A DNA stretch of 64,000 bases, taken from positions 486,053-550,052 of the forward strand of contig NZ_CP019323.1 of assembly GCF_001971585.1 (NCBI RefSeq), read 5' to 3'. The position numbers and the translations under genes were made by a program. Below the pieces are notes generated by a model. That model did no database searches. It had not been told where the DNA came from and saw only the letters and a program-made list of their open reading frames with translations. Below, piece after piece: positions 46,795 through 56,234 of the stretch (its first letter is position 1; each line of letters starts with the position of its first letter). The stretch is from Companilactobacillus allii (GTDB lineage Bacteria; Bacillota; Bacilli; Lactobacillales; Lactobacillaceae).

Positions 46795-47451
46795 TCACTC
46801 AAACATATCTTCTGAAATTTCATCGACATTGATCGGCTTAATTGTGTTATTTTCAAAGAAAAGTGCTCGATGAGTATATTTCTTCGTCAAAGCGTAATCA
46901 TGAGTGATAAATATTACAGTTAATTTTAATTTTTCATTTAGTTCTTGAACTAAGTCCATTAGTTGCATCTTAACTTCAACATCTAGACTTGCCGTGGATT
47001 CATCCAAAATTAAGATTTTAGGATCATTCAACAAAGCCTGAGCCAAATATGCCTTTTGCTTTTCACCACCAGATGCTAAGCCTAACGGACGTTTCCGTAA
47101 CTTGGTCAATCTGGTCTTCTCAAGTATTTGTTTGATTCTCTCATTATCTTCACTACGCTTCTTGGGGTTCATAGTGAATTTCAAATTTAAGCGCACGAAA
47201 CTTTCGATATCTAGTGGATAATCAATGTCAATATTGCGAAATTGTGGCACATAACCAACCTGTGTCTTATCCATCAATAATTCGCCAGAAGTCTTTTTTT
47301 CCATCCCCATAATGATCTTAACTAATGTAGTTTTACCAGATCCATTAGGACCAACCAAACTGATGAATTCTCCGTCATTAATCTTGAAATTAACATTTTG
47401 GAAAACTAATTGTTTACCAAATTTTTTAGTTAGATTTTTTGCTTCAATCAC
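46795..47451 (-). CDS. Metal (Zn/Mn) ABC transporter ATP-binding protein
   Basis: A 218-aa ATPase: Walker A GPNGSGKTT, signature LASGGEKQK, Walker B KILILDES, H-loop FITHDY. GTG 47451 is the start, served by GAAGGG. It is separated from the binding-protein gene by 125 bases that contain a Zur-like box, so it may have its own promoter. Confidence 0.92.
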   Translation of the reverse strand: MIEAKNLTKKFGKQLVFQNVNFKINDGEFISLVGPNGSGKTTLVKIIMGMEKKTSGELLMDKTQVGYVPQFRNIDIDYPLDIESFVRLNLKFTMNPKKRSEDNERIKQILEKTRLTKLRKRPLGLASGGEKQKAYLAQALLNDPKILILDESTASLDVEVKMQLMDLVQELNEKLKLTVIFITHDYALTKKYTHRALFFENNTIKPINVDEISEDMFE

Positions 47452-47530
47452 AAGTATCCCTTCACAGACCTTTCATTCCAATTATTTATCAATCAACATT
47501 ACCTAGAATAAACAAAATAACTTAATTTGT

Positions 47531-47551
47531 AAATAGTAAAAATTATCATTT
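47531..47551. promoter_or_regulatory. Zur-like operator
   Basis: The 21-base site (AAATAGTAAAA + ATTATCATTT on the plus strand) is an imperfect palindrome. On the minus strand it agrees with the Gram-positive Zur consensus AAATCGTAATNATTACGATTT at about 17 of 20 defined positions. It is placed before the ATPase-permease genes. Confidence 0.65.
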
Positions 47552-47576
47552 ACAGCTAAATTTATTGTATCACGCT

Positions 47577-48446
47577 CTATTTAGAAATATTCTCCAGCTG
47601 ATTGAGATTATCATTCATCCATTGATAATATCCCAGATTACTTGGCAATGTCTCAGTAAAGTAGACTATTGGTACATTATACTTCTTTGCCAAACCAGTC
47701 ATCTTAGTAATTATTCCACTCGTAACTTGTTTATTAACAACTAAAAAGTCCACTTTGTGATTTCTCAGACCATTTTCCATATTTTTAACATCTTCAATAG
47801 AAGGATCCGTGTCGTCTTCAATAGATTTAGCAAAATGTGGATTATCTATCGTCACGCCTAGATCGTTCAACAAATAATAAGGTAGTGGTTCAGTTACATA
47901 GGCTTTTTTTCCATTAAACTTCTGTTTTAATTTATTCTCACGGACTATCAACTTATTTAATTTTTTATAATATTTATGATAATTATCTTTATAGTATGTC
48001 TTATATTTGGGATCGATTTTGCTCATTCGTTCATAGACGGTGTAGCTCAACTTTTGCACATTTGAAACTCCAAACCAAATATGCTCGTTGTCCCCATCTT
48101 TTTTGTGAAGGACATCTGAGGCGAAGTCAATCAAGTTCTTATCTTGATCATTAGCCGTCACTATTTTGTTGACCCAATCATCATATCCCAATCCACTCGA
48201 GATTATTAACTTCGAATCAGCAATTTGCTTAGCATTATTACTCGATGGGGAGAAACTGTGTGGATCAACATTGACTGACTTTATAATTGATTCAACTTTG
48301 TATTTATTACCAACAACACTTTGAACTGGTTCCTTATATGTATTAACGGTCGTAGTAATGATGTTTCCAGAAGACTTCTGTTGAGCACATCCGCCAAGGA
48401 TCAACATCAAAACAAATACTCCCACTATAATTAGTTTTTTTCGCAT
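47577..48446 (-). CDS. Metal (Zn/Mn) ABC transporter substrate-binding lipoprotein
   Basis: A 289-aa cluster A-I binding protein. Signal peptide ends in a lipobox LGGC near residue 20, so it is membrane-anchored. The metal ligands fit DPHSFSP near residue 62, EHIWFG near 118 and later NPHFAKSIEDDTDPS. There is no His-rich loop of the AdcA/ZnuA type. It starts the znuA-znuC-znuB order. No Zur box is seen directly upstream of it. Confidence 0.9.
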   Translation of the reverse strand: MRKKLIIVGVFVLMLILGGCAQQKSSGNIITTTVNTYKEPVQSVVGNKYKVESIIKSVNVDPHSFSPSSNNAKQIADSKLIISSGLGYDDWVNKIVTANDQDKNLIDFASDVLHKKDGDNEHIWFGVSNVQKLSYTVYERMSKIDPKYKTYYKDNYHKYYKKLNKLIVRENKLKQKFNGKKAYVTEPLPYYLLNDLGVTIDNPHFAKSIEDDTDPSIEDVKNMENGLRNHKVDFLVVNKQVTSGIITKMTGLAKKYNVPIVYFTETLPSNLGYYQWMNDNLNQLENISK

Positions 48447-48469
48447 ATATTCCTCTTCAAATCAAAATC

Positions 48470-48505
48470 AAAAAAATAGAGCTTGGGATTAAGTCCCAAC
48501 CTCTA
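48470..48505 (-). terminator. Terminator after the Thr/Ser-rich lipoprotein gene
   Basis: TAGAG-TTGGGA and TCCCAA-CTCTA pair with one C-C or G-G mismatch, followed on the minus strand by TTTTTTTGA. Confidence 0.85.
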
Positions 48506-48548
48506 GAATAGTATCTAATATTACTTTCAAAGGCAAGCAAATCAAGTT

Positions 48549-49121
48549 CTACCAAATTTGGAAATACTGACCATTTGCTGGAACAAGGTAGCTTCCTACT
48601 GGAGAATCTGAATTCTTGGAATAAATATTCACTTGGTAACCCTCAACATTATTCCATGTGATCTTACCATTAGCAACGTATTGAGTTGTTGCTTTGTCAT
48701 AAGTATTAGTCAACTGATTAGCCAAATATTCAACAGCTTGATCTGATGTTGTCAAATTTGTTGTTGAATCTGTTGTTTGTGTTGCTTGTTGACTATTTGT
48801 ATTGTTATCAGTTGTTGTACCTGAATTATTACTTGTTGTTGCTGTTGCTTGTTTGCTTGAATCTGTATCACTATTTGTAGTTGTTGCATCGTTACTTTGA
48901 TTATCAGCAGAATCATTGCTATTACTGTCACTATTAGTAGCTTTGTTACTATCACTATTAGTTGTTGATTCAGTTGATTTCTTTGGTGTAGCACTCTTGG
49001 TACTCTTTTGTGTTTTTTCTGTATTGGTACCAGAATCAGTCGTTTGTGTTGCTTGTTGCGAGCATCCTGTTAGTAAAACTCCCGCCAAAACTACGGTCAC
49101 AATTGAGATTTTTTTGAACAT
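48549..49121 (-). CDS. Lipoprotein with a Thr/Ser/Asn/Asp-rich linker and small C-terminal domain
   Basis: A 190-aa lipoprotein: lipobox LTGC near residue 20, then about 100 residues of low-complexity Thr, Ser, Asn, Asp and Gln with repeated TTDS/NSD words, then a folded 60-residue C-terminal part (DQAVEYLANQLTNTY ... VNIYSKNSDSPVGSYLVPANGQYFQIW). The C-terminal domain looks like a small wall-exposed module; no function recognised. The long linker would span the peptidoglycan. Confidence 0.78.
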   Translation of the reverse strand: MFKKISIVTVVLAGVLLTGCSQQATQTTDSGTNTEKTQKSTKSATPKKSTESTTNSDSNKATNSDSNSNDSADNQSNDATTTNSDTDSSKQATATTSNNSGTTTDNNTNSQQATQTTDSTTNLTTSDQAVEYLANQLTNTYDKATTQYVANGKITWNNVEGYQVNIYSKNSDSPVGSYLVPANGQYFQIW

Positions 49122-49218
49122 AATCGTACCTCCCTTAATCAGACAAACAAATTGTCCCTGCTCTATTTTCTATTATAAATGGGGATTTATTACTTATGCA
49201 ATTGTTACATACGAAACA

Positions 49219-49953
49219 TTAATAAATCTTATCAAAATTTATTTCTTCATTTTTGCGCATTTTTGTCTCTAGTTCGATCGTCTTATCAGCAATAATGCTT
49301 TGTGCATCGATTACTGCATATGGATGATCCGGTGCTTTCTCTTGAGCGAAGGATAATTCTGTACATCCCAAAACGATCACATCACACTTGAATTCATCAT
49401 GCATCCGTTTGAGAATATGGAAATACTTCTCCTTATTCATCTTACCTTTTACTTTAATATCATCATAAATCAGACTTTCAACTTCATCTTTGATATCTTG
49501 GTCACCCATAGTCATTTCAAGACCGGCATCTTTTATTTCTTTTTCGTAAATATGATCAGCCAAAGTTCCCTTGGTAGCAATCAGTCCAACTTTTGCATTA
49601 GGATATTTCTTTTTCATAGTCGTAACAGCTAGATGAGGCATATGGATAAGCGGAATATCTGTGGCTGCTTGTAATTCTTTGTAATAATAATGAGCTGTAT
49701 TACAGATAATCACCATAAAAGCTGGATTCAGCGTACTTTGTTGCTTAATATCTTCTAACAATGGAGGTAAAAAGCTGGGTTTACTATGGTCCATAATATG
49801 AGCCGTCCTATCTGGAACCGTTGCATGATTGACTAAAATATAGTCCATGTAATCTTGATCCTTACTTGTTTGCGTTCTTTCATTAATTAAATGAATATAA
49901 CTCTCAGTGGCAAGTGAACCCATACCACCAATAACAGTAAAGAATTTTTGCAT
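49219..49953 (-). CDS. Aspartate/glutamate racemase family protein
   Basis: A 244-aa PLP-independent racemase. The two catalytic Cys are in VIICNTAHYY near residue 82 and VLGCTELS near 193; the N-terminus IGGMGSLATESY matches aspartate racemases better than MurI (which starts DSGVGG). It begins 4 bases after murE and with it would feed D-Asp to peptidoglycan cross-bridges, as in L-Lys-D-Asp type lactobacilli; that link is inference. ATG 49953 follows GAGGGG; the earlier TTG 49968 would overlap murE. Confidence 0.85.
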   Translation of the reverse strand: MQKFFTVIGGMGSLATESYIHLINERTQTSKDQDYMDYILVNHATVPDRTAHIMDHSKPSFLPPLLEDIKQQSTLNPAFMVIICNTAHYYYKELQAATDIPLIHMPHLAVTTMKKKYPNAKVGLIATKGTLADHIYEKEIKDAGLEMTMGDQDIKDEVESLIYDDIKVKGKMNKEKYFHILKRMHDEFKCDVIVLGCTELSFAQEKAPDHPYAVIDAQSIIADKTIELETKMRKNEEINFDKIY

Positions 49954-49957
49954 AATA

Positions 49958-51478
49958 TTACCCCTCAATATCTTTTAAAATCTTCCTTGCGACAACTGGA
50001 TCACTCGGATATGGAACATCAACTCCATTTGTCTTTTGATAAGGATCGTCCCCCTTGGCAGCAAGGACTACGATGTCATCCCCACCACTAGTCTCAATCA
50101 TTTTACGGATTGCTGCGGGTCGATCAATAATAGTTTCGACCTCTACTTTAGAGTGATCGATTCCTTCATCGATCTGTTTACAAATATCAGCTGGATCCTC
50201 AAATCCAGGATCATCAGTAGTCAAAATAGCACTGTCCGCTAAGTCCGTTAATACTTTCGCAAAGCCAGCACGTCTAGAAACTCCTTTATTACCCGGACTT
50301 CCCACGACAACTTTGATCTTTGACTTAGGATATTCAGTTCTCAAGAATCCAAGTAGAGCTTTCATACTAGCATAATTATGAGCATAATCCACGAAAATTG
50401 TTCCATGGCTAACTGTATTGATATGCTCCATTCTACCCGGTACACGTGCTGTACTCAATCCTTCAACAATATCCTTATTATCTCCACCAGCTAGCTTAGA
50501 AGCAATTATAGCAGCTGTAGCGTTCATTTCATTAAAGTCTCCAACAACACCTAGTTTGTATTCACCATCAACATCTAATGACTTACCTTTTTGAGTTATT
50601 GATGAAATATCAAATACGCTATCACTCAATGTAGCTTCCTTACTAGAGAGGCTGATATCAGAATCCTTACTGTCACGACCAAATAAGTAAATATCTTTGT
50701 CATCACTAGTCTGTCTGGCAGCATCAATAACTGTGTCAAAGTCATTTGTTTGGGCATTGATAATATTGACTTTGGAATTAATGAGCAATTGCTTTTTGCA
50801 GTACAAATAATCAGCATAAGTCGGATGTTCATTTTCACCGATATGATCTGGTGTGATATTCAAAAATCCACCAATATCAAACTTCAAACCATAAACACGA
50901 TTCTTTTTGTAAGCTTGAGATGATACTTCCATAACAAGCTTCGTCATACCAGAATCAACCGCATGACGCATATCGCGGAATAATTCCATAGATTCAGGTG
51001 TTGTTAAGTCTGATTTGAACTTATCTTCAGGCTTTGGTCCAGTGATGCGGTCGACTGTCGAAAATAATGCTACTTTTCCTGGATAAACCTTGTCCAAAAT
51101 ATTATGGATAAAATATGAAGTAGTCGTCTTTCCCTTCGTACCAGTGAAGGCAATAATAAATAATTCGCGCTCTGGATTACCATAAAAAGCTGCACTCAAT
51201 AGTGACAATGCCTTTTGAACATCCCTTACGATGATGTTACTGATATTAGAATCAAACTCTTTTTCGGCCACATAGATTGCTGCACCGGCATCTATTGCCT
51301 GCTCTAGATATTCTGACTTGAAATTATTACCTTTACAGAAGAATATCCCATTATTCTGATCTTCTCTTGAGTTATAGCTAATATTGGTAACGAAAAGGTC
51401 CTTATCTAGTATTTTGCTAGATACCAGCAAATCATGCTCTTTTAATAAATCAATAGCTTTACTTATTTCTAAACTCAT
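49958..51478 (-). CDS. murE: UDP-MurNAc tripeptide synthetase, probably L-lysine adding
   Basis: A 506-aa Mur ligase. ATP loop FTGTKGKTTTS near residue 113, substrate motifs LTTPESMEL, EVSSQAYKKNRVYGLKFDIGGFLNITPDHIGENEHPTY. The residue-3 specificity motif, DNPR in meso-DAP ligases, reads DDPGFE here, which points to L-lysine as the added residue. Adds the third amino acid to UDP-MurNAc-L-Ala-D-Glu. It is co-directional with dacA upstream and a racemase downstream. Confidence 0.9.
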   Translation of the reverse strand: MSLEISKAIDLLKEHDLLVSSKILDKDLFVTNISYNSREDQNNGIFFCKGNNFKSEYLEQAIDAGAAIYVAEKEFDSNISNIIVRDVQKALSLLSAAFYGNPERELFIIAFTGTKGKTTTSYFIHNILDKVYPGKVALFSTVDRITGPKPEDKFKSDLTTPESMELFRDMRHAVDSGMTKLVMEVSSQAYKKNRVYGLKFDIGGFLNITPDHIGENEHPTYADYLYCKKQLLINSKVNIINAQTNDFDTVIDAARQTSDDKDIYLFGRDSKDSDISLSSKEATLSDSVFDISSITQKGKSLDVDGEYKLGVVGDFNEMNATAAIIASKLAGGDNKDIVEGLSTARVPGRMEHINTVSHGTIFVDYAHNYASMKALLGFLRTEYPKSKIKVVVGSPGNKGVSRRAGFAKVLTDLADSAILTTDDPGFEDPADICKQIDEGIDHSKVEVETIIDRPAAIRKMIETSGGDDIVVLAAKGDDPYQKTNGVDVPYPSDPVVARKILKDIEG

Positions 51479-51489
51479 TTTTTACTCTC

Positions 51490-52710
51490 CTAGAATAGAT
51501 TCGTGAAGAAATGAACTACGTTATCCCACCAATTAGTTGTCTTGGTAGCTACTTTTTTGATTTTTATCTTTTTCTCCGTTTTAGTGTATGGAATATACCC
51601 ATTCGGCGAATTTATTGCATTTAATTTAACAGTTTTACCATTATAAGTAGTTTTGAATCCCAAATCATTCTTTGATTTCTCATACTTCAAGCTTCCAAGA
51701 TCAAAGTCACTTGGTAACCACATATAAACATCTTTTTGTGGTGTGTATTTGGTATCGACCTTATCCCCTGGTGTCATGATCTTAGTTCTTGTGTAATTTT
51801 CTTTAACATAACGAGCCAAGTTTTGTGTGCTCCGGAACCTCTTATCATTATCCGACTCATCCCCAGTTACATCCATAACAATTGTAACAACTCGTGTGCC
51901 ATCCATTGGAAGAGTACCTACAAAAGACTCACCGGCTTTTTTTGTAGTACCTGTTTTTAGACCGTCGAATTCATATCCTTCTTGGTAGTCACGTTGATCC
52001 TTCAACAAAAGATTCAACGAGTTATAAGTCTTGGTTTCACCATCAACTGGAAATTCCAATTTTGCTTGAGATGTAGTTTTCAAAACTTCAGGATATTCAT
52101 CAAGAATATGTTTAACAATAATCGCTATGTCATTGACGGATAATTTGTTCTCATTATCCTTATTGCCAAGATACATCCCATTGTACAGATCATCATTGTT
52201 CAAGCCTGAAACATTGTAGATTTTTGCATCATTGATTCCCCAGTCCTTCAAAGTTCTCCTCATTAATCTTACAAATGACTTCTGATTACCAGAGACTTTT
52301 TGGGCCAACATCATAGCTGCCGAGTTAGATGATACTATCCACGCTGCACTGTAGAGATTCTTGACTGAATAAGTCTTGTCAGCATCAAGCCTTACATTAG
52401 TTAGCTCAGCTTCTTGAGTCATATCCGCTTGTTCTTTGGTCGGAGTTAACATATCTGTTTCTTTTAACTCACCAGAGTCTATTGCTTTGGTCACTAGATA
52501 CAATGTGATTATTTTAGTTATGGAACCGATGGCAACTTTTTCATCAGTATTCTTTGAATACATAATTTGGCCAGTTTTTTCATCAAAAGCCATTGCGGCC
52601 TTGGCATTTAGTTCAGGTTCTGTTGCCGCTGCTACAGTTTGTGGTTGAAAAACTGGTATCAATATCATAACTGATGCTAGTAATAGTAATTTTTGTATAA
52701 TTTTTTTCAT
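51490..52710 (-). CDS. dacA: D-alanyl-D-alanine carboxypeptidase (PBP5/DacA type)
   Basis: A 406-aa secreted penicillin-binding protein trimming the terminal D-Ala of wall peptides. Signal peptide ends in VAAA near residue 29. Active-site triad: SITK (Ser near 63), SSN in WIVSSNSAAM, and KTG in FDGLKTGTT. The C-terminal amphipathic helix NWWDNVVHFFTNLF anchors it to the membrane. ATG 52710 is chosen for its GAGG spacing over GTG 52722. Directly follows a VanRS-like two-component system. Confidence 0.92.
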   Translation of the reverse strand: MKKIIQKLLLLASVMILIPVFQPQTVAAATEPELNAKAAMAFDEKTGQIMYSKNTDEKVAIGSITKIITLYLVTKAIDSGELKETDMLTPTKEQADMTQEAELTNVRLDADKTYSVKNLYSAAWIVSSNSAAMMLAQKVSGNQKSFVRLMRRTLKDWGINDAKIYNVSGLNNDDLYNGMYLGNKDNENKLSVNDIAIIVKHILDEYPEVLKTTSQAKLEFPVDGETKTYNSLNLLLKDQRDYQEGYEFDGLKTGTTKKAGESFVGTLPMDGTRVVTIVMDVTGDESDNDKRFRSTQNLARYVKENYTRTKIMTPGDKVDTKYTPQKDVYMWLPSDFDLGSLKYEKSKNDLGFKTTYNGKTVKLNAINSPNGYIPYTKTEKKIKIKKVATKTTNWWDNVVHFFTNLF

Positions 52711-52749
52711 TTGATTCCTCACTTAAAAACTGAAGTAAAACGACACACT

Positions 52750-53883
52750 TTATTTTTTCGGCTCCGAATTTGGGAAATGAATAATAAACGCTGTTCGTTC
52801 TTCATTTGATGTAACTGCTATTGTACCACCATGCACTTTAACCATACTCTTAGCAATGGCCAAGCCTAGTCCTGTTCCACCAGTTTCCTTTGACCTAGAG
52901 TCTTCTACACGATAGAACCTGTCAAACAGGTGTGACAACGAATCCTTTGGTATTGGCTGGCCGTTATTAGCAATCTGGATAATAACTTCCTTAGAGGTCT
53001 TCTCCGCCTCTAACCACAAATGCGTCGCACCTTTACCATATTTAAATGCATTAGTTATCAAGTTGTTAAATACTCGACCGAGCTTTTCAGTATCGCCTAA
53101 CATCTCGATCTTATTTGGTTTAGTATTAACGATTATTTCCATACCACGCCTGTTAGCCTCTAATTCAAAGTCAGCCGACAATTGGTCAAGCATTTGCGCC
53201 ATATCAAACTGCGTAAGATTCAAGGTACTAGTGGCATGTTCAACATTGGCATATTCAAATAAAGAATTCACCAAATTTTGCATTTCCAGAGATTTCTTAT
53301 ACGCTACATGGGCATATTTTAATATTTGATCCAGGTCAGAATAATTGTTACTCTCGATCAAGCCTAGATATCCAATGACTGATGTTAATGGCGTCCGAAG
53401 GTCGTGACTGACGTTAGCAATCAATTCATCTTTACTCTTCTCAGATTTCTTTTGTTCAGCTATATGTTTATTCGTATTGGAAACTAATAAATTGACACTA
53501 TCGACCACACTTTGTAATCTCTTGTTGACCTTAAGATTGATCTTGTGATTAAGATCTCCAGCAGCGATTTGAATCAATTCAGCTTCTACCTTGTATACTT
53601 CAAATTGACGATAAGACTTTATCATCATATGAATGGAAATAACTAGTTCTATTAGGATAACTAATCCAAAAAAGAACCAAATCACCCAAAATGTTGATTT
53701 AGATAAATCTTCATTTAGGAGAGAAAACATGTGATTTAAATTACTGAAATTCTCATTATTATAAAATAGGTCAGATATAACAATCAAAATTATATTTATT
53801 ATCTGAAATAAAAGAAAGGTGCCTATTCCTTCAAACAGGAGGACACCTTTTTCTTTAACATTCAGTTTGATTCGTTTATTCAA
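52750..53883 (-). CDS. Sensor histidine kinase, VanS-like
   Basis: A 377-aa membrane kinase: two transmembrane helices (residues 16-40 and 64-86), a HAMP-like linker, H-box ANVSHDLRTPLTSVIGYL with His160, N-box NLITNAFKYG, G1 box GGTGLGLAIAKSMV. The extracellular loop of about 25 residues is too short for a folded sensor. It overlaps its response regulator by spacing of 3 bases and leads into dacA and murE, so a cell-wall stimulus is likely. Confidence 0.9.
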   Translation of the reverse strand: MNKRIKLNVKEKGVLLFEGIGTFLLFQIINIILIVISDLFYNNENFSNLNHMFSLLNEDLSKSTFWVIWFFFGLVILIELVISIHMMIKSYRQFEVYKVEAELIQIAAGDLNHKINLKVNKRLQSVVDSVNLLVSNTNKHIAEQKKSEKSKDELIANVSHDLRTPLTSVIGYLGLIESNNYSDLDQILKYAHVAYKKSLEMQNLVNSLFEYANVEHATSTLNLTQFDMAQMLDQLSADFELEANRRGMEIIVNTKPNKIEMLGDTEKLGRVFNNLITNAFKYGKGATHLWLEAEKTSKEVIIQIANNGQPIPKDSLSHLFDRFYRVEDSRSKETGGTGLGLAIAKSMVKVHGGTIAVTSNEERTAFIIHFPNSEPKK

Positions 53884-53886
53884 ACA

Positions 53887-54573
53887 TCAAACCTCCACTT
53901 TGTATCCGACGCCCCAAACGGTCTCAATTACTTTTTCACCGTCTGTAGACTCTTCAAGCTTATCTCGTAGGTGACTAACGTGTACCATAACTGTCTTAGC
54001 GGAAACAACTGACTCTTGTTTCCAGACACGTTCGAATATTTCATCAGCTGAAAAGACACGGTTGGGATGGCTAGCTAGAAGATATAAAACACCAAACTCT
54101 AGAGCTGTTAATTGTACCTTATTACCAGAACTTGTAACAACTTCATGCGAGTCTTTATAGATAGTAATTGGACCTACTTCTAATTTATCAGGGACATTTT
54201 TTGATGTTTGTTGTACGCTTCGACGAAGAAGTGAACGGATACGAGCCATAATCTCCAATGGATTGAATGGCTTAGTTACATAATCATCCGCACCGGTAAT
54301 AAGACCTTGGATCTTATCCATATCAGTTGTTTTGGCGGATACGATTATAATGGGAATCTGTGAAGTCTTACGTACACGTTTGACAACCTCAATACCGTCA
54401 ATTCCAGGCATCATAATATCAAGTATCATCAACGCAATATCACTATGTCTAGCCAAAGCATCAAGTGCCTCTTGACCGGAGTTGGCAGAAATAGGCTCAT
54501 ACCCCTCATTTTTTATGTAAATACTAAGTAATTCAACAATCTCTTTGTCGTCATCTACTACTAATATCTTCAT
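53887..54573 (-). CDS. Response regulator, OmpR/VanR-like
   Basis: A 228-aa regulator. Receiver with DDD near residue 8, phospho-Asp52 in LMILDIMMPG, Thr/Lys switch residues (VSAKT, VTKPF), then a winged helix ending in ETVWGVGYKVE. ATG 54573 follows AGAGG. First gene of a five-gene run: regulator, kinase, DacA, MurE, racemase. DNA target not identified. Confidence 0.92.
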   Translation of the reverse strand: MKILVVDDDKEIVELLSIYIKNEGYEPISANSGQEALDALARHSDIALMILDIMMPGIDGIEVVKRVRKTSQIPIIIVSAKTTDMDKIQGLITGADDYVTKPFNPLEIMARIRSLLRRSVQQTSKNVPDKLEVGPITIYKDSHEVVTSSGNKVQLTALEFGVLYLLASHPNRVFSADEIFERVWKQESVVSAKTVMVHVSHLRDKLEESTDGEKVIETVWGVGYKVEV

Positions 54574-54666
54574 CAAATAAACCTCTCAAGCGCACATATT
54601 TACAACTAGTAACATTATACAATATTATGTTAGTGTATTACTAACCAGAAAAGAAAGTGAGTATCT

Positions 54667-54864
54667 ATGGACTACTTAAAGAAGCGAATCAGATTCATCC
54701 TGATTTTAATATTCTCAGTAGTGATTTTTGGCGTTGTCCAATGGCAAATGTCCACTAATGGGAATTTAAGCGGTACAAAAATACTATGGATTTCGGAATT
54801 ATTGAAGTCTGCTTGTATTGGATTTGGACTTTATGCGATCGTTATGTTTTTTAGGGTAAAATAA
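54667..54864 (+). CDS. Small membrane protein with two hydrophobic segments
   Basis: A 65-aa protein, not recognised: basic N-terminus (KKRIRF), a first segment near residues 10-25 and a second near 48-61. AAGAAAGTGAG precedes ATG 54667, and a terminator follows closely, so it looks like a true small gene. Divergent from the response regulator gene. Function unknown. Confidence 0.55.
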   Translation: MDYLKKRIRFILILIFSVVIFGVVQWQMSTNGNLSGTKILWISELLKSACIGFGLYAIVMFFRVK

Positions 54865-54876
54865 TAAAATAGGCAC

Positions 54877-54909
54877 AAAAAATCCAGCATACGTGATGCT
54901 GGATTTTTT
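54877..54909. terminator. Bidirectional terminator
   Basis: AAAAAATCCAGCAT/ATGCTGGATTTTTT, a perfect 14-bp stem with loop ACGTG, lies between the convergent small membrane protein and PTS genes. Confidence 0.93.
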
Positions 54910-54917
54910 CTACATTT

Positions 54918-56234
54918 CTACTTTTCTAAATTAGCACTACGCATGGCGACAGTCTCACTGATTTTCATAAATGGAATATAGAACAAAATTCCAAATATTA
55001 TTGAAATTCCTTGGACAACTACTGCTCGCCAATCTCCTCCGGTTGCTAAAAAGGCATTTAATAATGGAGGTGTGGTCCACGGAACCATGACTACTGTTCT
55101 ATTCATAAATCCGACAGCTGTACAGAAGTATGCAAATAACAAAGCAAAAACAGGTGTTAATACAAATGGAATTAGTAATGGTAAATTGAAAACAATTGGA
55201 TATCCATAAATGACTGGTTCGTTAATATTGAATAGTCCTGGCACTAATGATAATCCTGTAACTTCACGACTAGACTTCATTTTTGAAAATAGTAGTGTTG
55301 CAATAAGTAGACATATGGTGCTACCCGTTCCACCCATCATTCCAAAAGTATCTCTGAATACACTGGTAATAATATAAGGTACATCGTGACCAGCAGCAAA
55401 AGCTTGCATATTTTTATTAGTATTAATAATTAAAACTGGATCTAGCAAAGTACCATTAATAACTGCTTGATGAATACCGAACCCAAATAGTAAATTACCA
55501 ATACTGTAAATCAATAAGAACCCTGGCAAACTAGTATTCACTTGACGAAGTGGTTCCTGAATCAATGACGTGATTAATTTGATCATATCTGTATGTCCAA
55601 ATACTGTTAACAATGCTGCGATAATAGCTAAGATACTCAATGTTAATACAGTTGGAATAAGTGTTAAAAATGAATCCCCAACAGCTGGAGGAACATTCTC
55701 ACCTAAATTGATTTTAAATTTTTTAATATTGGATAATTTGATAAACATTTCAGTGGCAACTAACCCAATAATTATTCCGGCAAACATCCCTTGAACGCCG
55801 ATATTATTGAATGAAAGATACCCGGTTATATTAAAGGTATGTTTCTGATCAACTGATGTTGCGCTCAATACAGCCGGCATCATAACTATCAATCCAGACA
55901 ATGAAACAATGGCAGCACCCAATTTATTAGAATAATTACGATTTCGTGATAAACAATATCCTACTACCGGTGCAATCAATAATCCTGCAATATTCAATGT
56001 ACCGTTAACCAAATAATTACCAAATGTTTGAAAATTTACTAATATAGCTCCTTTAAAAAATAAAGTAAAAATAACGTTATTAATTAAAACCCCAATACCT
56101 GCCAAAATAAATAGTGGCATTATCATAGCAAACGCGTCTCTTAATGATTTCAAATATATTTGATTACCAATTTTAATTGAAATCTCTGTAAACTTATCTA
56201 TAAATTTTTTCCCAAACTTACTCTGCTCAGTCAT
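54918..56234 (-). CDS. PTS EIIC component, lactose/cellobiose family (CelB-like)
   Basis: A 438-aa membrane permease of the PTS lactose/N,N'-diacetylchitobiose/cellobiose family. LRDAFAMIMPLFILAGIGVLINN at the N-terminus; GGTGSTICLLIATLLFSK and PVIYGYPIVFNLPLLIPF, holding the phosphotransfer Glu/His region, later. ATG 56234 is chosen since the frame continues upstream into the glucosidase gene; the two overlap by 8 bases. No EIIA or EIIB is in this window, so it borrows them from elsewhere. Confidence 0.87.
   Translation of the reverse strand: MTEQSKFGKKFIDKFTEISIKIGNQIYLKSLRDAFAMIMPLFILAGIGVLINNVIFTLFFKGAILVNFQTFGNYLVNGTLNIAGLLIAPVVGYCLSRNRNYSNKLGAAIVSLSGLIVMMPAVLSATSVDQKHTFNITGYLSFNNIGVQGMFAGIIIGLVATEMFIKLSNIKKFKINLGENVPPAVGDSFLTLIPTVLTLSILAIIAALLTVFGHTDMIKLITSLIQEPLRQVNTSLPGFLLIYSIGNLLFGFGIHQAVINGTLLDPVLIINTNKNMQAFAAGHDVPYIITSVFRDTFGMMGGTGSTICLLIATLLFSKMKSSREVTGLSLVPGLFNINEPVIYGYPIVFNLPLLIPFVLTPVFALLFAYFCTAVGFMNRTVVMVPWTTPPLLNAFLATGGDWRAVVVQGISIIFGILFYIPFMKISETVAMRSANLEK

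Noticed and set aside
48752-48994. Glutamine/isoleucine-rich frame inside the lipoprotein gene
   Set aside because: It is a frame-shifted reading of the low-complexity linker and has no binding site.
52723-52749. Fragment of the palindromic element before dacA (AAAACTGAAGTAAAACGACACAC)
   Set aside because: Only a loose resemblance to one arm, with no partner arm or apical stem.
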